Shown: piece after piece, positions 19,035 through 29,330 of the stretch
Numbering within the stretch: position 1 is the first letter of the stretch
How the letters are laid out: each line of letters opens with the position of its first letter
Notes under the pieces: model-generated
What the model saw: the letters and a program-made list of their open reading frames with translations, nothing else
Databases searched by the model: none
Told to the model about the DNA's origin: nothing
Program-made: the position numbers and the translations under genes
Origin: Trichostrongylus colubriformis
Lineage: Eukaryota; Nematoda; Chromadorea; Rhabditida; Trichostrongylidae
Direction of reading: 5' to 3'
Length of the DNA stretch: 64,000 bases
NCBI GenBank assembly: GCA_963978905.1
Contig: OZ022261.1
Span: forward strand, 1,923,992 to 1,987,991

Positions 19035-19567
19035 AACGTTTGTGAGAATCAGCTGCTTTCCTTTAGAAAAGCATAGATTACGGTAACTTTTGCTAAAGCT
19101 TACCAAATTCATAACTCGCGCCTGACCAAGCACAATGGTTTGGCGCCGTGCAGGCAATTGGACTTTCCTGTTTCATGCTCGTCATTGTTCCACAGTTATC
19201 CATACAGTAGTATATTAGGTATTCCGACCACTCCATCGTCGTCCCTCACAACGAACCGCAGCGTGACACGGTGCTTCTAACAATAAGATAGCTGGATTGA
19301 AGTCACGCAATGATGCAGAACATGGCCCTTTACATCGTTCTGCGCAGAAAAAATGACGATTTCAGTTGATAGTGAACCGTACATCACGCTGTATCCAATT
19401 GTCTCACGAATTTTCAATTTTGGTTCCACCTACCCAAGAGCTGGCACATCCCAGTGAGACTTTCCCTTCAGATTTTTCACCCAAGCATCAAACGTTCCAC
19501 TACACACTTCACCTATGTACGATGAGAAACTGTAGTTGGCCTGGATGAGGGTGGCCAGCTGGAGCTC
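19035..19567. other. intergenic, no gene seen
   Basis: Nothing supported in this stretch. Confidence 0.5.
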
Positions 19568-19746
19568 GAGCTTGTGTAAAGCCGCGTTCACACTGCCCGC
19601 GGCAAGGCGTGCGCGCGTGTCTCTGCGTCTCCGCCCATGTCACCCTGCCTCGTTACCTGCGTCGTCTCTGCACCTCCCCATACCACTCTGCCCCGCTGCC
19701 TGTGAGCGAAGCCATGCTCTGCCGGCTTTGTATGAACGCGGCCTAA
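19568..19746. mobile_element. short MITE, CCGCGTTCATAC family, subtype a
   Basis: Second copy beside 18398-18580. Ends are GCCGCGTTCACACTGCC and the inverted GTATGAACGCGGCCTAA. The core TGTCTCTGCGTCTCCGCC is shared. Confidence 0.65.
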
Positions 19747-19959
19747 CGCGGCCGTGGCGCACCGGGGATGCAACTGGGATAATTACCCTTGGTATGAGAG
19801 ATTTTTACTGCTCCAAGGAGGTAAGTCGTCTAATCCCACTATCGGGGCGTAAGCTTCTAAAAATGGATTCGGTGGAATAGCATCTTCAAAAGAGTGAATA
19901 AAATCAAAGGCCGCAGTGAAGTATATAAGTCTTGGACACCGACTGGCATATGCGACAAA

Positions 19960-20621
19960 GTGCACATCCAAATTTTGCGAAAATTGTCTCCAGTGGGGAT
20001 CGAACCATGGGCCGCACGGGGAAAATGAAGTTAGTCATATGTTTCATGTATGTACACCCACCCCCATTGATGCAAAAAACCGTTTTTAAAAACCGCTTCA
20101 TTCCCTGAAAGACCTTCCTCGTGCGTCGTTGCGAGTTTCGACCTCTTTTTCCACACCAAAATGGTAGAGGGTGTGCCGAAAATAATCGCGTGTATTAAAC
20201 ACCTTGTTCAAACCCGACCTATGTACGTTACACCATCCTAGACGAAGGCGAGGAAAGTCTGAGATAAGTCGCTGCTACGCTCTTTTAGCCTGACCAATTT
20301 TGTTCTCGTGTATACCTGACGGGTTACACGATGAGAGTTCAAAGAAGTGGTGGAGGTAATGGGATCCCCTCAATCGTCTCCCGCAAATGACAGCGATGGG
20401 TCCAAGAAGACGATATGTGACGAAATTCCCGATGAGGAAGAGGGCCGCTAGGCTTTATAACAGCCGACTTTTTCAACGGCTGCCACTCCTTTTATGCCCG
20501 CCCCTTTTGAGAATAAATGGCGGATAGTGTGAAGCAAGACGATCCAAAGTCCTGAAAGTTCTTGAACGTTCAGAAATATCGCATTCAATTTTCGTAAACG
20601 AAAACGTTATTCTGTTTCCAG
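19960..20621. repeat. start of collagen tandem unit A: SINE-like segment plus spacer
   Basis: Matches 23200-23887 (unit B), a diverged remnant at 26030-26600, and the inverted 61770-62450 (unit C). GGGATCGAACC at 19996-20006 is a B-box match on the minus strand. The spacer carries landmarks such as CCTGAAAGACCTTCCTCGTG and CGATGAGGAAGAGGGCCGC. Confidence 0.75.
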
Positions 20622-21613
20622 GGTGATATAGGACATCAGGGACCGCCTGGCCCAGCAGGGCCTCGGTGATTCACGGGCAGTGGCTCGATAGTAGGCCCAC
20701 GAGGAAGCGTCGGAGAAAAAGGACTTAAGGTATTTATAAAAAAATTTTTAGGGTGACGTGGGTGCACAAGGTCCACGTGGAACTCCCGGCCCCATCGCGT
20801 CTGCGATGGCAAAGGGAACGATAGTCGGTCCAAAGGGAGATATGGGAGAAAAAGGAGAGAAGGCAAGAAAGAAGCCTTGACTAATTTCAGCTAACTGTGT
20901 TCGCTGTACGCTTGCTTTGCTGGATCGCATGCATCGCTTTTGCTTTACACAATTGTACATTAAATTGTGCATATTTTCTCCTGCTCTTTCCCAGGTTACC
21001 TCGTTAATTCGTCAAACCACGATTTCACTCTTTTTACTACACAACAATGCTACTTAGTTATGAGGACATTCGAACTGTGAAAAATGACAAGTGTTGCCAT
21101 GAGATTTTGACAGCTTTTGTTCGTTTGGAAAGCCTATGTTTGTGAAGAGCCTATGTTGGCATGATTTCTTCTTGTTATGAGCTTTAGATATGATGATTCG
21201 ATTTAGCGAGAGGCCGGACCTCGTGGTTACACCGGTAACCAACTTGGAGCAGCTACTATTCTGCGCCAGGACAAAAACGAGAACCTGGGCTCCCTGGTGT
21301 GCCAGAAATACGAGGCGAGGAAGGACTTCCTGGACTCGACGGACCACCTGGTGTCGATGGTCCACCCGGAACTCCTGGTGCACGTGGAAGTGACGGCTTC
21401 CCTGGTCAACCCGGATTACCAGGCGAAAAAGGTGCTGCAGGACTTGCTGGACTCCCAGGTCGGCTGGTCCTGCATACAGAGATGGTTTCTTACTCGTGGA
21501 ACACTCGCAGACCACAGACATTCCACGTTGTCCTAAACGTTACACCATGCTGTGGGACGCTTACTCGCTGTTGTACATCGAAGGAAATGAGAAGTCACAT
21601 AACCAAGACCTCG
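20622..21613 (+). pseudogene. type IV collagen fragment, tandem copy A
   Basis: Exon a1 (20622-20729) reads GDIGHQGPPGPAGPR, then an in-frame TGA, then Gly-X-Y-like text. A 22-nt GT...AG gap follows (20730-20751), then a2 (20752-20862; GDVGAQGPRGTPGP to GEKGEK) ending at a GC-type donor. The third exon keeps collagen repeats ([19 protein letters not shown]) and the start of an NC1 domain ([29 protein letters not shown]), ending at a gtgagt donor at 21614. Relative to copy B, about 57 nt are deleted at the collagen-NC1 junction near 21460, putting NC1 out of frame, and 10 nt are lost at the third exon's start. The rest of NC1 is absent. Homologous to alpha(IV) basement-membrane collagen (let-2/emb-9 type). 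Not a functional gene. Confidence 0.9.
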
Positions 21614-22191
21614 GTGAGTGGAATTTTCGCATTCTGAGGGGGTCTCTGACAAATTGTTTCAAAATGCCGCAGGCCGTATAGGGTGTAAAACGAGTGTACG
21701 TGTGCTGGTTGGCACATGTAAGTATAGTGAATGTGGTGCAAAAGGCTCAGATTTGGCCCAGAGCTTTGCACATGGTGAAAAACCGTTCGCTGAAAGGAAA
21801 AAAGTTAAAAGTTGAACTACCGATCAAACTTTGAATGGGCTCATCGATAAAATTTCCAATGCTGATTCGGATATGTGGACCCGAAACTGGCACGTGAAGT
21901 ACTGAAGCAAGTTAGTAGTGGTCAAAGTTTGCTCACGATGACTCGACGGCGAGTTACTTTGCTTGAAACGACTCATAGCGCGACTGAGCGTGTGTATATC
22001 GTTGGTCGCCGTGGCTCAGTGGTAACACTTTCGCTCCACAGGTGATGGGATGTCTTTTGTCAGAGTACTAGCCTCAGGGTGAGCGGCGCTGATGAGTCAT
22101 TCCCAGCAAAGCATTCCGCCAGTGATTCATCGCAAGCAATCGTTGACCCCTCCTAACACGCTTCGGGATGGTCCGTAGCACTGTTGGTTTC
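21614..22191 (+). repeat. unit A tail with tRNA-like (A-box) sequence
   Basis: Homologous to 24944-25514 in unit B. TGGCTCAGTGG at 22012-22022 is an A-box-like match (in unit B TAGCTCAGTGG at 25333-25343 fits exactly), followed about 45 nt later by a degenerate B-box (TACTAGCCTC here, TTCTAGCCTC in B). A tRNA-derived relic, not a tRNA gene: no foldable cloverleaf is evident. Confidence 0.5.
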
Positions 22192-22721
22192 AGGCTCCAC
22201 GGAAAAACTCACCGGCGCGCGTATGCGGCGCGTGCAAAGTGACGTCACAGCCACCGCGCAGCGCGACGGTGAGCGATGGCCTTGCTCCAATCGAAGCGCT
22301 TTATAGAGGATAACCTTGTTTGTGTTTTGCTAATACATTGAGCTTCCGCACATTGAGGGTGAGCACATAGTGCTCACCCTCAATGTGCGGAAGCTTTGCT
22401 GCTTTGACAGACTTTCGACAGCTGGGAGAGCTGGCCTTTTTCAAAGTGGCTAGCCTCTCCAGACGTATGGATTTGCCTGAGCCCAATGATGTGGAAGTTT
22501 TAGGAGACTGTGTGTGCTGCGTCTCATGTATAACCATGCGAGGAGACACATAGTAGAAAAGGCAAGCCATCTCATGACTTTGGTGAAGTGACAGCAAGGT
22601 TATCCTCATTGAAGAGCAGTGTTTGTAGCGCAGGCCATCGCAAACCGTCGCGTCGCGCGGTGGCCGTGACGTCACCAAGCACGCACCGCATGCGCGCGCC
22701 GGTGAGTTTTTCCCTCCTCCC
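22192..22721. mobile_element. 530 bp MITE with 8 bp target duplication, inserted in unit A
   Basis: TTGGTTTC flanks the insertion (22184-22191 and 22722-22729). Tandem unit B has the intact empty site with a single TTGGTTTC at 25507-25514. Long inverted ends share GGAAAAACTCACCGGCGCGCG and then GTGACGTCAC and GCCACCGCGC. The centre holds a perfect palindrome with 26 bp arms (22341-22366 and 22370-22395, 3 bp loop). No transposase frame. An 8 bp duplication suggests a hAT-type origin (inference). Confidence 0.9.
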
Positions 22722-22729
22722 TTGGTTTC

Positions 22730-23420
22730 ACATTTGCAATCAACATTTAAAGCACTATCGATATAACTAGGTTTCCGTTCGAAGTTCTGTGGGAATTGGA
22801 AACGAGATCTTCAAGGCACCGGGAGGGGTAAGGGGGTAAAGCGAGATCTGGGAAGACGTGTTTTTGAAAGCAAGCCTTTCAAATCAAAAGAGGTGATGTG
22901 TGGCGATAGCGTCGTCTCCTTGATCAAAGGTGCAGTCGAAGGAATACCAGTGCCAGCTAAAACTTTCGATTTTGGGCGAAAATCTTGATTGGGATGGAAA
23001 CTCATCAATAGGGGTAGTTCGACCCCCTGAGTACGAACATTGAATCCGTTTCGCTTTAAAACGTCTCATTCGTGCTCTGTGAGCACTGGCAGGCTCAAAT
23101 AATTGAACCGTTAAAATCACTGAAAAGTAATAACGAGGAGTAGTCTGATGCTGTCAAAATGAGTATTGAACATATTTATATCCGAATGTTCACGAACCCA
23201 GTGGCTGAAAATCCACATTCTGCAAAAATTGTCTTCAGTGGGGATCCAACCCATCGACCCCTTTTTTGCCATTTGTAGGGTCGCTCAGGAATAATGAAGG
23301 ATAGTTATATATTCAATGTATGTACCCCACATGATGCAAAAAAATCCGTTTTCAAAAACTGCTCCATCCCCTGAAAGACCTTCCTCGTGAGTCGCTGTGA
23401 ATTTCGACTTCTTTTCCACA
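22730..23420. repeat. repeat R between collagen units A and B
   Basis: Same as 25515-26180 with few differences. Partial or diverged copies at 28900-29330, 60810-61040 and 62280-62650. Landmarks are GGGGTAGTTCGACCCCCTGA, GTGAGCACTGGCAGGCTCAA and CTTCAGTGGGGATCCAACCC. It is SINE-like in that other copies keep a B-box at the last landmark. Confidence 0.75.
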
Positions 23421-23887
23421 CCACAATGGTAGAGGGTGTGCCGAAAGTAATCGAGTGTATTAAACGCCTCGTGCAAACCCGCCCTATGTACGTTACACCA
23501 TCCTAGACGAAGGCGAGGAAAGTCGGAGATAAGTCGCTTTTGCGTTCTTTTGGCTGACCAATTTTGTTCTCGTGTATGCCTGACGGGTATACACGACGAG
23601 AGTTCAAAGAAGTGGTGGAGGTAATGGGACCCCCTCAATCGTCTCCCGCAAATGACAGCGACGGGTCCAAGAAGACGATATGTGACGAAATTCCCGATGA
23701 GGAAGAGGGCCGCCGGGCTTTATAACAGCCGACTTTTTCAACGGCTACCACTCCTTTTATGCCCGCCCCTTTTGAGAATAAATGGCGGATAGTGTGAAGC
23801 AAGACGATCCAAAGCCCTGAAAGTTCCTTGAACGTTCAGAAATATCGCACTCAATTTTCGTAAACGAAAACGTTATTCTGTTTCCAT

Positions 23888-24943
23888 GGTGATATAGGAC
23901 ATCAGGGACCACCTGGCCCACCAGGGCCTCGGTGATTCACGGGCAGTGGCTCGATAGTAGACCCACGAGGAAACGTCGGAGAAAAAGGACTTAATGTATT
24001 TATAAAAAAAATTTTAGGGTGACGTGGGTGCACAAGGTCCACGTGGAACTCCCGACCCCATCGCGTCTGCGATGGCAAAGGGAACGATAGTCGGTCCAAA
24101 GGGAGATATGGGAGAAAAAGGAGAGAAGGCAAGAAAGAAGCCTTGACTAATTTGAGCTAACTGTGTTCGCTGCACGCTTGCTTTGCTGGATCGCATGCAT
24201 CGCTTTTGCTTTACACAATTGTACATTAAATTGTGTATATTTTCTCCTGCTCTTTCCCAGGTTACCTCGTTAATTCGTCAAACCACGATTTCACTCTTTT
24301 TACTACACAACAATGCTACTTAGTTATGAGGACATTCGAACTGTGAAAAATGACAAGTGTTGCCATGAGATTTTGACAGCTTTTGTTCCTGTGAAAAGCC
24401 TATGTTCGTAAAGAGCCCATGTTAGCATGACTTCTTCTTGTTAAGAGCTTTAGATATGATGACATGATTTAGGGAGAGCCCGGAGAGGCCGGACCTCGTG
24501 GTCACCCCGGTAACCAACCTGGAGCAGCTAGTATTACTGCGCCAGGACAAAAACGAGAACCTGGGCTCCCTGGTGTGCCAGAAATACGAGGCGAGGAAGG
24601 ACTTCCTGGACTCGACGGACTACCTGGTGTCGATGGTCCACGCGGAAATCCTGATGCGCGTGGAAGTGACGGCTTCCCTGGTCAACCCGGATTACCAGGC
24701 GAAAAGGTGCTGCAGAACTCCCTGGACTTCCAGGTCTCGACGGAGCTCCTGGAGGACCTGGAGCACCCGGATATCCTGTCGCCCCAGGACCAGCTGGTCC
24801 TGCATACAGAGATGGTTCCTTACTCGTGAAACACTCGCAGACCACAGACATTCCACGTTGTCCTGAAGGGTACACCAAGCTGTGGGACGGTTACTCGCTG
24901 TTGTACATCGAAGGAAATGAGAAGTCACATAACCAAGACCTCG
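23888..24943 (+). pseudogene. type IV collagen fragment, tandem copy B
   Basis: Exons b1 (23888-23995), b2 (24018-24128) and b3 (24473-24943) parallel copy A. b1 carries the same TGA after GPR, and its acceptor has changed from AG to AT. The b1-b2 gap is again 22 nt. b3 starts with GEPGEAGPRG. It loses one A near 24704 (frameshift just after GLPGEK), then runs in frame through [13 protein letters not shown] into NC1 ([36 protein letters not shown]) to a gtgagt donor. NC1 is intact only for this exon; the remaining NC1 exons are missing. Copy B keeps the segment deleted in A, so it shows the ancestral structure better. Non-functional. Confidence 0.9.
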
Positions 24944-25514
24944 GTGAGTGGAATTTTCGCATTCTGAGGGGGTCTCCGACAACTTATTTCAAAATGCCGA
25001 AGGCCATACAGCGTGCTAAACATGTGTGTGTGCGCTGGTTGGCACACGTAGTAAGTATAGTGAATGTGGTGCAAGAGGCTCAGATTTGGCACTCGGGCAC
25101 ATGGTGAAAAATCGTTCGCTGAGATGAAAAAGTTCGATTACCCATGGAACTTTGAATGGGCTCATCGATAAAATTTCCAATGCTGATTCAAATATGTGGA
25201 CCCGAAACTGTCACGTGAAGTACTGAGGCAAGTTAGTAGTGGTCAAAGTTTGCTCACGATGACTCGACGGCGAGTTACTTTGCTTGAAACGACTCATAGC
25301 GCGACTGAGCGTGTGTATATCGTTGGTCGTTGTAGCTCAGTGGTAACGCTTCCGCTCCACAGGTGGTGTTGATGTTTGTTCGCTAGAGTTCTAGCCTCAG
25401 GGTCAGCCGCGCTGATGAGTCATTCCCAGCAAAGTATTCCGCCAATGAATCATTGCAAGCAAACTTTGACCCCTCCTAACACGCTTCGGGATGGTCCGTA
25501 GCACTGTTGGTTTC
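24944..25514 (+). repeat. unit B tail with tRNA-like (A-box) sequence
   Basis: Parallel of 21614-22191. TAGCTCAGTGG at 25333-25343 fits the Pol III A-box. It ends at the empty insertion site TTGGTTTC (25507-25514). Confidence 0.5.
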
Positions 25515-26600
25515 CCATTTGCAATCAACATTTAAAGCACTATCGATATAACTAGGTTTCCGTTCGAAGTTCTGTGGGAATTGGAAACGAGATCTTCAAG
25601 GCACCGGGAGGGGTAAGGGGGTAAAGCGAGATCTGGGAAGACGTGTTTTTGAAAGCAAGCCTTTCAAATCAAAAGAGGTGATGTGTGGCGATAACGTCGT
25701 CTCCTTGGTCAAAGGTGCAGTCGAAGGAATACCAGTGCCAGCTAAAACTTTCGATTTTGGGCGAAAATCTTGATTGGGATGGAAACTCATCAATAGGGGT
25801 AGTTCGACCCCCTGAGTACGAACATTGAATCCGTTTCGCTTTAAAACGTCTCATTCGTGCTCTGTGAGCACTGGCAGGCTCAAATAATTGAACCGTTAAA
25901 ATCACTGAAAAGTAATAACGAGGAGTAGTCTGATGCTGTCAAAATGAGTATTGAACATATTTATATCCGAATGTTCACGAACCCAGTGGCTGAAAATCCA
26001 CATTCTGCAAAAATTGTCTTCAGTGGGGATCCAACCCATCGACCCCTTTTTTGCCATTTGTAGGGTCGCTCAGGAATAATGAAGGATAGTTATATATTCA
26101 ATGTATGTACCCCACATGGTGCAAAAAAATCCGTTTTCAAAAACTGCTTCATCCCCTGAAAGACCTTCCTCATGAGTCGCTGTGAATTTCGACTTCTTTT
26201 CCACACCACAATGGTAGAGGGTGTGCCGAAAGTAATCGAGTGTATTAAACGCCTCGTGCAAACCCGCCCTATGTACATTACACCGCCCCAGACCAAGGCG
26301 AGAAAAGTCCGAGACAAGTCGCTTTGATCCTCAAAGTTGCTAGCAGTAATTATGTTTTCGTGTATACCTGACAGGTATACACGACGAGAGCTTAGGGAAA
26401 ATGGTGGGGGTAATGTGGGTAATGAGAACTCCTGAATTGACTCGTGCAAATGACATCCATGGGTCTAAGAAGACTATATGTGGCGAAATTCCCGATGAGA
26501 AAAAGTGACTTCCGGGCATTATAAGAGCCGCCTACTTCAACAGCAGCCGCTTGTTTTATGCCAGCCCGCCCATTTTGAGAATGAACGGCAGTGAGAGACC
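25515..26600. repeat. repeat R and remnant start of a third tandem unit
   Basis: 25515-26180 is repeat R, nearly identical to 22730-23420. From 26180 to 26600 the spacer of the next unit begins but is clearly more diverged (for example CCCCAGACCAAGGCGAGAAA) and stops before any collagen exon, so the third unit is truncated. Confidence 0.7.
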
Positions 26601-26719
26601 CTTATATCTCGCGTTTTTGACAGCTTCATTCCGTTTTTTCTTCACTTTCGCACTACAGAGCACGTCGACCTCCAGATTTGACGACCTTTCCATATTCGGC
26701 CCGAATTATCCTTATCACT

Positions 26720-27160
26720 GCCTCTAAAGGAATCATGCACGGAAAAATGAGATTTTCTGCTACCCATATATTTGTGTTGCGTTTATATAAGAGCCGCATG
26801 CAAAGTTTCACGCTAAAAAGTGAGAAACCCGAGATACAGCTCCTTAAAGTGGTATACGAAGGGTGGAGCCTCAGAGTAAATGCCCGCCCCGTCGTCCGCC
26901 GCTGTCGGAGATGCATATTGGGAGCAGAAAATTGCGCAAGCAGTATCAATTTTCGTTTCTGACCGGAGCGGACGACAAGGCAAGCATTTACTTTGACGTC
27001 CCGCCCTCTCGGCCGCCACTTTGAGGAGCTGTATCTTGGCCGGATTTCCCCTCTTTCGCGTGAAGTTTTGCATGCGGTCCTTAATAGGCAAACACAACAT
27101 AATGATATTGGTAACAGACAAACTTTTTTTCGTGCACGATACCTTTAGGAAAGCTTTAGT
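26720..27160. mobile_element. MITE with about 180 bp inverted ends (GCATGCAAAGTTTCACGC family)
   Basis: The left end (AAAGGAATCATGCACGGAAA, then CGCATGCAAAGTTTCACGCT) pairs with the inverted right end (CTAAAGGTATCGTGCACGAA, then CCGCATGCAAAACTTCACGC). Each arm runs on to GATACAGCTCCT. A second copy is at 40365-40790. No coding capacity. Confidence 0.75.
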
Positions 27161-28899
27161 GCTCCACCGTAAACCCCAAAAGCATAATGAAATCGATGAC
27201 AAAGTGACACTTGCTCGTCGACGTTTCTTTGTCTGGTCGATATTTTTTGTCGAATGAACTGAAATTAGTTATATCTCTCCTTCGACATTCGACATTTACA
27301 CGATTCTTTAACACATTTCCTTTGTTTAATCAACCTTTCAGTTATTTTGACTAGAGCTCGAAATAGTGTAAGTTTTTTATTACTCATCAAACAAAACTAA
27401 ATTGGTCCTTGCGCATATAAACATGGACAGTTTAGTCAGATTAATTAAAAGCTTCACGTATACATCTTCAACGGAGATGGTCTACGAAAGATTCTCATTA
27501 GACTTGATCAGTTATCATTTTCGGTCGATCACCACAAATGTCTGAACCACGCGCCACTTCCTACTAACGTATCTGCCGTTGCTGCGACGCGAATTATGAA
27601 TTTCGCAAAATGAGGAACTTCGTGATTCGAAAATCGAGGAAGAAAGGGGAAATGAAGAAATTTTTAGTGACTTGAAAATTGCCACACTTCAAGTATGACA
27701 AAGCACAAGATCCGCCGAGATCACGGTATCATTAATGATACCATACGAAGTGACAATGCTGTAAAGCTGATAGAGAACTTTTTGTCAAGATGCCAAAAAC
27801 TTTCCATTTTTCAGAGAAATTGTTATTCTTGGACATGAATTGATAATGGCCCCTAACAAACACATCCAATACGCTGGGTCATCGTGGCTCAACCTTGTAC
27901 CTTGAAGGCAGTGATAGTGGTTGTTCGGGCCTAAGATGAAAAGGTTGTTAGACATGGAAGTCAGTCCTTTCTGTTCACCCACTCCGCATCACTGGCCGTT
28001 GAGTAGTAGATGCAGGCGGCGAGGGGTCATGCCAGTCAGCCGCAAACGTTTCCCCGCCCTCGCAGCAACTCGGCCAGTGAATCGCTACGGCTCAAGAAGA
28101 TGAGATCGTGAAAGCAAACTCCTAGACGCGCTTTTTAACGCGACTTTCGCCACAGATTCTCTCTTCGCAACTGGCCTTTTCATTGACAGAGAAAACCGTT
28201 ACCAGTTCAGCCTTTGCTCTCCTTCGCTGCCCTCCCCTCCCCTCCCCTCCCCCCCCCCCCTCCACAACGCCCTCTCCTTCTTCTTGTGCCTACGAAGTGG
28301 AGAGAGCGCCCGTTCACCAAAAATACTACTCTATGCGAGCCAAAGGGAGACCAACTTCCTCATGGATTTTCTGGCCTTGCTCTTTTACTTAACTGGAAGT
28401 GAACGATGAGGCCCACTTGCACTGCATGATAAAAGCTGAATCATAATTGTTGCTACCTCTCCCTTCATGAGAAGCGATTTATAGTGAAGGTAGCCCATAC
28501 GACGAAGTATCCAACAACTTTTGACGAGAACATTTGTGAACAACTGCAGAGGCCGTCATCTAGTGTGATATTCGTGCTCAGGAGACTCAATTAGCCCTAG
28601 ATACAAAATATTATCCAAATTGAGATTTTGACCCAAACTTGAGACAGTGGGATGGACATGGGCACATAGTCGTTGCTCTATTTGTACAAACGAACAACTA
28701 GGAGCATTGCTTAAATTCAATGCAACATGTGTAGAATCAACGCATCCCAAGTTAACAGCACCTAGCAACACCGTGCTATGGCAAAAGATAGCAAAGATTT
28801 CCTTATATTGGCTACCGACCTCCTTTCGTTACGGTTTCTTGACTATGGTAGTAGGTAGTACTAGTGGTCGCCCAATTTTCCGAGTTTAGGTCCAAATCA
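27161..28899. other. intergenic; partial MITE at about 27955-28170
   Basis: The part near 28030-28170 (CAGTCAGCCGCAAACGTTTC, then CGCGCTTTTTAACGCGACTT) resembles the core of the 16985-17400 family. A C-rich tract lies at 28229-28263. No gene seen. Confidence 0.45.
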
Positions 28900-29330
28900 C
28901 GATTACGCTGAAAACTTGTTACCTAGGGTAGTTCGACCTCCTGAGCATGAATATCACAAGTACTTGGCGGGAAAACGCCGAGTTCCCCTGTTATGAGCGT
29001 TAGCAGGTCCAAACCAATCATTCGCTTAGTACGCAAAAATACAGGAGATAGAGGTTCTCTGGTAGAATAAAAATTGATTTTGCACATATTTTGCACGTAT
29101 GGTCTTACATGAGCACAAGTGGATGAAAACTAGAAAAATGCAAAAATTTGTCCTGAGCGGGGATCGAACCATCAAGCAATTTCTGGGCCCCCCAAAACCA
29201 TTTAACCGAATTTGAGGGCGGTTTTTTGCTTCATGTATGTGAAGCAAAAAACCCTTCCCTATAAAAAGTCCCTATAAAAAGCAAAAAACCGTTTTGAAAA
29301 AGCTCACCATGACCTGATGGACTTTCCTTG
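28900..29330. repeat. diverged copy of repeat R
   Basis: GGGTAGTTCGACCTCCTGAG near 28927 and GGGATCGAACC at 29160-29170 (B-box on the minus strand) align in order with repeat R at 22730-23420. The middle is diverged. Confidence 0.6.

Noticed and set aside
22005..22080. tRNA gene
   Set aside because: Only an A-box-like stretch and a weak B-box; no anticodon arm or acceptor stem could be folded.
20636..24132. Minus-strand Pro-rich open frames opposite the collagen exons (20636-20866, 23902-24132)
   Set aside because: Antisense shadows of Gly-X-Y exons; the plus strand carries the splice-consistent collagen reading.
20622..24943. A functional collagen IV gene spanning units A and B
   Set aside because: Shared in-frame TGA, frameshifts, lost acceptor, missing remaining NC1 exons, and the tandem repeat structure show pseudogenes.
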